A DNA stretch of 64,000 nt from BP-464 sp045805505 (lineage in GTDB: Bacteria; Actinomycetota; Thermoleophilia; Solirubrobacterales; Solirubrobacteraceae). Where the stretch lies: positions 76,599 to 140,598 of the forward strand of contig JBJMLA010000141.1 in assembly GCA_045805505.1 (NCBI GenBank), given 5' to 3'. Position numbers and translations under genes: made by a program. Shown here in pieces: positions 59,075 to 64,000 of the stretch. Below the pieces are notes generated by a model that did not search any database, had not been told where the DNA came from, and was given only the letters and a program-made list of their open reading frames with translations. Numbering within the stretch: position 1 is the stretch's first letter; every line of letters begins with the position of its first letter.

Positions 59075-59384
59075 GCCGCCGGCCTCCTGCGTAGTCGGAG
59101 GCCTCGCGGACGTAGCGACCGAACGCGCTGTCGACCGCGATGCGCGGATCCCAGGCGAACGGGTGGTCGGGCGCGACGCCCATGGCGATCTGCTCGGCCC
59201 AGCTCGTCCCCCGCTCGTAGAGGGCGACCAGCTCGTCGATCGCGAACGCCGAGCCGAGGCGGCGGCGCAGCTCGAGGTAGACCTGCTCCTCGACGCGGTC
59301 GAGCACTCGCCGCTCGTCGCGGGAAGCCTCTTCGAGTCGGCGCCGGCCTTCGCGCCATTCCTGAATCGCTGTCTCGTAGCTCAC
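59058..59384 (-). CDS. hypothetical protein next to the FtsB-like gene
   Basis: 108 residues, helical, charged N-terminus ('QEWREGRRRLEEASRDERRV') and no recognised motif or membrane segment. The ATG overlaps the stop of the FtsB-like gene by 4 bp, so it is translated with it. It is not the DUF501 protein usually found at this place in other actinobacteria, as far as I can judge. Confidence 0.7.
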   Translation of the reverse strand: MSYETAIQEWREGRRRLEEASRDERRVLDRVEEQVYLELRRRLGSAFAIDELVALYERGTSWAEQIAMGVAPDHPFAWDPRIAVDSAFGRYVREASDYAGGRRLTPDG

Positions 59385-59722
59385 TTGCCGTGCGGGAGAC
59401 CGCGAACCACGAACGGTCGCTCTCCCGGACGGACCATACCCAGCCTGCGCGCCTCGGACTCGACGACGAGCGGGTCCCCCAGGGCCCGCTTGCGGGCCTC
59501 CAGCGCCTTCTTCTCGGTCTCGAGCTGCTGGACCTGGGACTGGCGCTGCTTGGACTCCTGGAGCGTGTTGACGTAGGAGCGCAGCGGGTTGACGTAGAGG
59601 AACAGCAGCCCCGCGAAGACGATCAGCAGCCCGTAGCGGCTCAGGCGGTCCCAGCGGATCCCGTGGCCGGGGGTGCGAGCACTGGGGCGCGGGCGGGCGC
59701 GGGTGGTGGAGGCGGCAGCCAT
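59381..59722 (-). CDS. septum formation initiator (FtsB/DivIC family)
   Basis: 113 residues. A Pro/Arg-rich cytoplasmic N-terminus, one membrane helix at about 30-46 ('YGLLIVFAGLLFLYVNP') and a coiled coil ('LQESKQRQSQVQQLETEKKALEAR'-like heptads) ending in 'DPLVVESEARRLGMVRPGERPFVV', the conserved FtsB/DivIC tail. It stabilises the FtsL-FtsQ divisome complex. It lies downstream of eno as in many actinobacteria. Confidence 0.9.
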   Translation of the reverse strand: MAAASTTRARPRPSARTPGHGIRWDRLSRYGLLIVFAGLLFLYVNPLRSYVNTLQESKQRQSQVQQLETEKKALEARKRALGDPLVVESEARRLGMVRPGERPFVVRGLPHGK

Positions 59723-59786
59723 TCAGGGCATCGTTCGACGCCCGGCAGGCCTCCCCTCCGGTGTCAACGAACGTTGCAGCGCCAGG

Positions 59787-61061
59787 TCAGCCTCTGAACA
59801 CCGAGCGGCCGGGGAACGTCGCGTCGCTCCCCAGGGCCTCCTCGATGCGCAGCAGCTGGTTGTACTTCGCCACCCGGTCCGAGCGCGAGGGCGCGCCCGT
59901 CTTGATCTGACCGCAGCCCGTGGCCACGGCGAGGTCGGCGATCGTGACGTCCTCGGTCTCGCCCGAGCGATGCGACATGACCGCGGTGTAGCCGGCCTCG
60001 CGGGCGATGCGGATCGCCTCGAGCGTCTCGCTCAGCGTCCCGATCTGGTTGACCTTGATGAGGATCGAGTTGGCCACGCCGCGTCCGATGCCCTGCGTGA
60101 GCCGCTCGGGGTTGGTGACGAACAGGTCGTCGCCGACGAGCTGGACCTTCTCGCCGATCTTGTCGGTCAGCGCCTTCCAGCCGTCCCAGTCGTTCTCGTC
60201 CATGCCGTCCTCGATCGAGAGGATCGGGTACTTGCCGCACATCTCGGCCCAGTAGCCGGCCATGTCATCGGCGCTGAGCTTGCGGCCCTCGTGCTCGAGG
60301 TCGTAGACCCCGTCGGAGTAGATCTCGCTGGTCGCCGGGTCCAGCGCGATGACCACGTCCTCCCCGGGCCGGTAGCCGGCGGCCTCGATGCCCTGGACGA
60401 GCAGCTGCAGCGCCTCCTCGTTGGAGCCGAGGTCCGGCGCGAAGCCACCCTCGTCGCCGACCGCGGTGCTCATGCCACGATCGTGCAGCGTCTTCTTCAG
60501 CGCGTGGTAGACCTCGGTGCCCATCCGCAGGCACTCGGCGAACGTCGCCGCGCCGGCCGGGACGACCATGAACTCCTGGAAGTCGACCTTGTTGTCGGCG
60601 TGGGCGCCGCCGTTGAGCACGTTCATCATCGGCACGGGCAGGACGTGGGCGGTCTCGCCGCCGAGGTAGCGGTAGAGCGGCAGGCCCTCCTCCGCGGCCG
60701 CGGCATGGGCGGCGGCCAGGGAGACGCCGAGGATGGCGTTGGCCCCGAGGCGCGACTTGTTGGGCGTGCCGTCCAGCGCGATCAGCGCGGCGTCGACGCC
60801 GCGCTGGTCGAGCGCGTCGAGGCCGGCGACCGCGCCGGCGATCTCGCCGTTGACGTTGTCCACGGCCTGCGTGACGCCCTTGCCGTTCCAGGCGTCGCCC
60901 CCGTCACGCAGCTCGGTGGCCTCGAACTCGCCGGTCGAGGCGCCCGAGGGCACGGCGGCGCGGCCCGTGGCGCCCGAGCGCAGCACCAGCTCGACCTCCA
61001 CCGTCGGGTTGCCCCGCGAGTCGAGGATCTGACGGCCGCGGACCTTCTCGATCTTGCTCAC
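59787..61061 (-). CDS. eno: enolase
   Basis: 424 residues, GTG start overlapping the mazG stop by 4 bp. Family motifs: 'ILDSRGNPTVEVEL', 'PSGASTG', 'GDEGGFAPDL', 'SIEDGMDENDWDGW' (metal ligand), 'LVGDDLFVTN', 'LIKVNQIGTLSETLEAI' (catalytic Lys) and 'SHRSGETED'. Converts 2-phosphoglycerate to phosphoenolpyruvate in the cytoplasm; magnesium-dependent. Forms a run with mazG, a PpiC-like lipoprotein and mfd. Confidence 0.98.
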   Translation of the reverse strand: MSKIEKVRGRQILDSRGNPTVEVELVLRSGATGRAAVPSGASTGEFEATELRDGGDAWNGKGVTQAVDNVNGEIAGAVAGLDALDQRGVDAALIALDGTPNKSRLGANAILGVSLAAAHAAAAEEGLPLYRYLGGETAHVLPVPMMNVLNGGAHADNKVDFQEFMVVPAGAATFAECLRMGTEVYHALKKTLHDRGMSTAVGDEGGFAPDLGSNEEALQLLVQGIEAAGYRPGEDVVIALDPATSEIYSDGVYDLEHEGRKLSADDMAGYWAEMCGKYPILSIEDGMDENDWDGWKALTDKIGEKVQLVGDDLFVTNPERLTQGIGRGVANSILIKVNQIGTLSETLEAIRIAREAGYTAVMSHRSGETEDVTIADLAVATGCGQIKTGAPSRSDRVAKYNQLLRIEEALGSDATFPGRSVFRG

Positions 61062-61822
61062 TGCTCGTTCAACCTCGCCTGTGCGTAGTAGGACAGCTGG
61101 GCGTCCTGGGACAGCTCGTCCCAGACCGCTCCGTCGGCCCGGGCGAGCGACTCTGCCGCCTCGACCCGGCCGCGAAATCTGCCAGAAGCGGCGCGCAGGG
61201 CGAGCTCCGGGTCGACCTTGAGCTTGCGCGCGACGTTGACGGCGGCGAACAGCACGTCGCCGACCTCGTGGAAGCGCTCGGCGTCGGTCGCGGCGGCTTC
61301 GAGCTCCTCGAGCTCGCCCGTGATCGCGTCGTAGGGGATGTGCTCGAAGTCAAAGCCAGTCGAGGCCGCGCGACGCTGGACCTTGCGCGCGTAGAGCGGG
61401 CCCGGGAGGTTCTCGGGGACCTCGCCGAAGATGCCGGGCTCGCGCCCCTCCTCGGTCTGCTTGATCTGGTCCCAGTTGGCCAGGACCTCTCCGGCGTTCG
61501 CCACCTCGACGTCGCCGAACACGTGCGGGTGACGGCGGATCAGCTTCTGGCGGACGTGCTCGGCCACCTGCTCGAGCGAGCCGGCGCCGCGCTCCTCGAG
61601 CAGCAGCGCGAGGAAGTGGACCTGGAAGAGCACGTCGCCGAGCTCGTCGAGCAGCTTGGCGTCGTCGCCGCGCTGGGCGGCGTCGGCGAGCTCATAGGCC
61701 TCCTCGACCGTGTGCGGGACGATCGAGCGCTCGTCCTGCTCGCGATCCCACGGGCACTCGCGCCGCAGGCGACGCGTGAGCTCGTCCAGCCGCTCAACGG
61801 CGTCGCCTGCGCTCGGCGCCAC
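61058..61822 (-). CDS. mazG: nucleoside triphosphate pyrophosphohydrolase MazG
   Basis: 254 residues, GTG start sharing one base with the stop of the preceding gene. Two MazG modules are visible: 'LRRECPWDREQDERS...HTVEEAYELADA...LLDELGDVLFQVHFLA' (EE and ED of the metal site) and a second with 'DAERFHEVGDVLFAAVNVARKL'. It hydrolyses NTPs, including aberrant ones, to NMP and pyrophosphate, and modulates (p)ppGpp effects. Between eno and the PpiC-like gene. Confidence 0.95.
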   Translation of the reverse strand: MAPSAGDAVERLDELTRRLRRECPWDREQDERSIVPHTVEEAYELADAAQRGDDAKLLDELGDVLFQVHFLALLLEERGAGSLEQVAEHVRQKLIRRHPHVFGDVEVANAGEVLANWDQIKQTEEGREPGIFGEVPENLPGPLYARKVQRRAASTGFDFEHIPYDAITGELEELEAAATDAERFHEVGDVLFAAVNVARKLKVDPELALRAASGRFRGRVEAAESLARADGAVWDELSQDAQLSYYAQARLNEQ

Positions 61823-63000
61823 TACCCGGTGGTCGTGGTGGGCGCCGGAACGGTGCTGCCGGTGCCGGTGGTGGTCGTCTTCGGCTTCGGCGCGTTCTTG
61901 CAGTCCTGGGTGACGAAGTCCTTCGCGCAGTTCGTCTTGTCCTTCCAGCGGGCGCGGAAGTCCTTGACGAAGGCGTCGAGGGCCTTCTGCTGGTTCTGGG
62001 AGGCCAGGAGCTGCTTGATGGTCGGCGTCGCGTCCTTCAGCGACTGCTGCGACGCGGCGGTGATCTTCGTGACCTCGAAGATGTAGTAGCCGAACTGCGT
62101 CTTGACCGGGCCGGTGAGCTTGCCCTTCGAGGCGGCGAACACGGCCTCGTCGAGCGCCTTCTCCTGCTGGCCCTTGGCGACGGCGAGCAGCACGCCGCCC
62201 TGGTTCTTGGACGCCTGATCGATCGAGAAGGACTTGGCCACGTCCTTGAAGCTCTGGCCGCCCTGCAGCGCGGACTTCGCCTCGTTGGCCTTGGCCTCGG
62301 TCTTGGTCAGCACGATGCGCAGGTCACGCCGCTCGGGCTGGGCGAACCGCGTCTTGTTCTTGTCGTAGTAGTCGGAGATCTCGGTGTCGGAGACCTTGTC
62401 CTTGCCGTCGGTGACCTTCTTGCGCAGGTCGTTGGACAGCGCGTCGAGCTTGACGCGGAACTTGATGTCCTCGAGCGTCATCCCGGAGGTCTTGAGGAAC
62501 TTGTCGAAGTCGGCCGGCTTCGGGAACGACTGCTTCTTCGTCGTCTCGAACTGCTTGTCGACCTCGGTCTGGGAGACCTCGACCTTCTGCTCGGCGGCCT
62601 CGCCCTGGATCCACTCGGAGGAGATCAGGAACTGCAGCACCTGCTGCTTGAGCCCGTCGTACTCCTGCTGGCACTGGGTCTTGAAGGTGTCCGCGGTCGG
62701 CTTGGGCTGGCCCTTGGCCGGCTTGGGTGCCGTCTTGGTCTTGTTCGCGATGCACGCCGTGAACTCGGGCGCGTCCGGCACGGAGGCCTTGGTGGCTCCG
62801 GTGGCGCCGCCCTGCGACGAGATCGCGGCGACCTGCATCCAGTGGTCGAACGTCTCCTTCTTGATGGCCGAGTCACCGATCTTGGCGACCGAGTCGGCCG
62901 GGACCGAATCGCTGTCGCCACCGCCGCCGCAGGCGGCGAGACCGACGGCCAGAGCCACAAAAAAGGCGCCGAGCGCCGAGAACCTCAGAAGCTTGAACAT
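61822..63000 (-). CDS. PpiC/SurA-like peptidyl-prolyl isomerase lipoprotein
   Basis: 392 residues from ATG 63000. A lipobox 'AVGLAACGGGG' (Cys24) predicts lipid anchoring outside the membrane. A SurA_N-like helical region (about 40-215) precedes a parvulin domain (about 225-325) with 'RDLRIVLTKTEAKANEAKSALQGGQSFKDVAKSFSID' and 'KTQFGYYIFEVTKI'. The C-terminus is Thr/Pro-rich. Acts as a chaperone or isomerase for exported proteins, like PrsA. Overlaps mazG by one base, so probably in operon with mazG and eno. Confidence 0.9.
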   Translation of the reverse strand: MFKLLRFSALGAFFVALAVGLAACGGGGDSDSVPADSVAKIGDSAIKKETFDHWMQVAAISSQGGATGATKASVPDAPEFTACIANKTKTAPKPAKGQPKPTADTFKTQCQQEYDGLKQQVLQFLISSEWIQGEAAEQKVEVSQTEVDKQFETTKKQSFPKPADFDKFLKTSGMTLEDIKFRVKLDALSNDLRKKVTDGKDKVSDTEISDYYDKNKTRFAQPERRDLRIVLTKTEAKANEAKSALQGGQSFKDVAKSFSIDQASKNQGGVLLAVAKGQQEKALDEAVFAASKGKLTGPVKTQFGYYIFEVTKITAASQQSLKDATPTIKQLLASQNQQKALDAFVKDFRARWKDKTNCAKDFVTQDCKNAPKPKTTTTGTGSTVPAPTTTTG

Positions 63001-63023
63001 AAGTGCTTCCGAGGGTAGCGAAG

Positions 63024-64000
63024 TCAAACCGCCGCCTGAGCTGGTTCTAAGACAACATTTAAGAGCGCGTCCGCGGCGCGCACGACAGCGGGGAACTGCT
63101 CGCCCGGCTCCTCGGAGACGACGACCGTGACCTGCGAGCGGCCGGGCTCGTAGGTCGCGCCCGGAATCGCCTTGCGCAACTGGGCGGCTGCGTCCTCGCC
63201 GAGGTCGACCGGGGTGACGGTGAGGCGGCCCTTGCGCAGCGTCACCGCGGTCGCCCCGGCCTCCCCGAGGCGGATGCGCGCCTGCTGGAGCATGACCAGG
63301 TTCAGCAGCGGCTCGGGCGGCGGGCCGAAGCGATCGTCGAGCTCGTCGCGCAGCGCCATCAGCTCGGCGACGTCGCGCGCCCCGGCGATCCGGCGGTGCA
63401 CGTCGATCTTGGCCTGCTCGTAGGGGATGTAGTCGGCCGGCACGTAGGCGTCGACGTTGACGTCGAGGCGCACGGGCTCGCGCTCGTCGGCGAAGCCCTC
63501 GGCATCGCGGGCGGCGATCGCCTCCTCGAGCATCGAGAGGTACAGCTCGAAGCCCAGCGCCGCGACGTGGCCGGACTGCTCGTCGCCCAGGAGGTTGCCG
63601 GCGCCGCGGATCTCGAGGTCGCGCATGGCGATCTTGAACCCGGCGCCGAGCTCGGTGTAGTCGCTCAGCGCGGTCAGGCGCTTCATCGCCTCCTCGGTCA
63701 GGGCCGCATGGCTCGGGTAGAGCAGGTAGGCGTAGGCGCGCTCGCGAGACCGGCCGACGCGGCCGCGGATCTGGTAGAGCTGGGCGAGGCCGAAGAGGTC
63801 GGCGCGCTCGACGATCAGCGTGTTGGCCTGCGGGATGTCGATGCCCGACTCGATGATGCTGGTGGCGACGAGCACGTCGGCCTCGCCGCGCAGGAAGCTC
63901 AGCATCCGCTTCTCGAGCTCGCCCTCGTCCATCTGCCCGTGCGCGACCTCGAAGCGCATCCCCGGGCACAGCGCGCGCAGGCGCTCGGCGGTCTCGTCGA
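63024..64000 (-). CDS. mfd: transcription-repair coupling factor Mfd, C-terminal part
   Basis: 325 residues visible; the 5' end lies beyond the right edge. Helicase motifs 'SIIESGIDIPQANTLIVERAD' (V) and 'QIRGRVGRSRERAYAYLLY' (VI) are followed by 'FKIAMRDLEIRGAGNLLGDEQSGH' and the TRCF domain ('LDVNVDAYVPADYI...RDELDDRFGPPPEPLLNLV'). Mfd displaces stalled RNA polymerase and recruits UvrA. First of the visible mfd-PpiC-mazG-eno-ftsB run, 23 bp upstream of the PpiC-like gene. Confidence 0.97.
   Translation of the reverse strand, partial: DETAERLRALCPGMRFEVAHGQMDEGELEKRMLSFLRGEADVLVATSIIESGIDIPQANTLIVERADLFGLAQLYQIRGRVGRSRERAYAYLLYPSHAALTEEAMKRLTALSDYTELGAGFKIAMRDLEIRGAGNLLGDEQSGHVAALGFELYLSMLEEAIAARDAEGFADEREPVRLDVNVDAYVPADYIPYEQAKIDVHRRIAGARDVAELMALRDELDDRFGPPPEPLLNLVMLQQARIRLGEAGATAVTLRKGRLTVTPVDLGEDAAAQLRKAIPGATYEPGRSQVTVVVSEEPGEQFPAVVRAADALLNVVLEPAQAAV

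Overview
The window is very GC-rich bacterial chromosome (roughly 70% by eye), densely packed, with many GTG and TTG starts and 4-bp start/stop overlaps. A six-gene mce cluster, a DivIC/FtsB-eno-mazG-mfd housekeeping block and several secreted collagen-like proteins point to a high-GC actinobacterium. A deep lineage such as Thermoleophilia (Solirubrobacter/Conexibacter-like) is my best guess. That placement is inference from gene content, not from a marker phylogeny.

Layout. 1-12.1 kb: secreted and oxidative-stress functions (a truncated secreted protein, a probable operon of M6 metalloprotease, GH92 mannosidase and HSL-type esterase, manganese catalase, a collagen-like protein, a large S15-type hydrolase, a small cupredoxin, a luciferase-like oxidoreductase). 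12.2-14.4 kb: two secreted proteins of unknown role separated by repeated terminator-like sequences. 14.42-24.47 kb: an integrated element of 9,999 bp in the 3' half of an initiator tRNA-Met gene. It is bounded by a 44-bp direct repeat and carries a tyrosine integrase, an excisionase-like HTH protein, a 1,491-residue nuclease-STAND protein, a YaaC-like protein and two adjacent P-loop ATPases, the second with a degenerate nucleotide site. This is the accessory region and the best candidate for an undescribed (probably anti-phage) system.

24.5-37.1 kb: mixed chromosomal genes (calcium-binding-repeat protein, YpfJ-like metallopeptidase, 2-hydroxyacid dehydrogenase, Ppx/GppA, TPP enzyme, HAMP adenylate cyclase, HxlR regulator, M28 peptidase). 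Between 29.1 and 29.33 kb lies an intergenic segment with a promoter-like sequence, nested helices and a UUCG terminator hairpin, which I propose encodes a small structured RNA. 37.2-46.4 kb: six consecutive Mce proteins on the minus strand without adjacent YrbE permeases. 46.5-59.4 kb: a GH-A-like glycosidase, tRNA-Leu(UAA), another collagen-like protein, an ECF sigma factor fused to an anti-sigma-like domain, CsaA, a UPF0173 hydrolase operon, SelD, a rhomboid-like protein lacking its serine, a GCS2 ligase, class I aldolase, a thermonuclease and CsrA. 59.4-64 kb: the conserved cell-division/metabolism/repair block ending in a truncated mfd.

In the element, the minus-strand pair (nuclease-STAND, YaaC-like) and the plus-strand ATPase pair diverge from a common ~120-bp intergenic region. 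The excisionase and integrase genes converge at the tRNA end. Mobility genes next to the attachment site and cargo away from it is the usual plan of a tRNA-integrated island.
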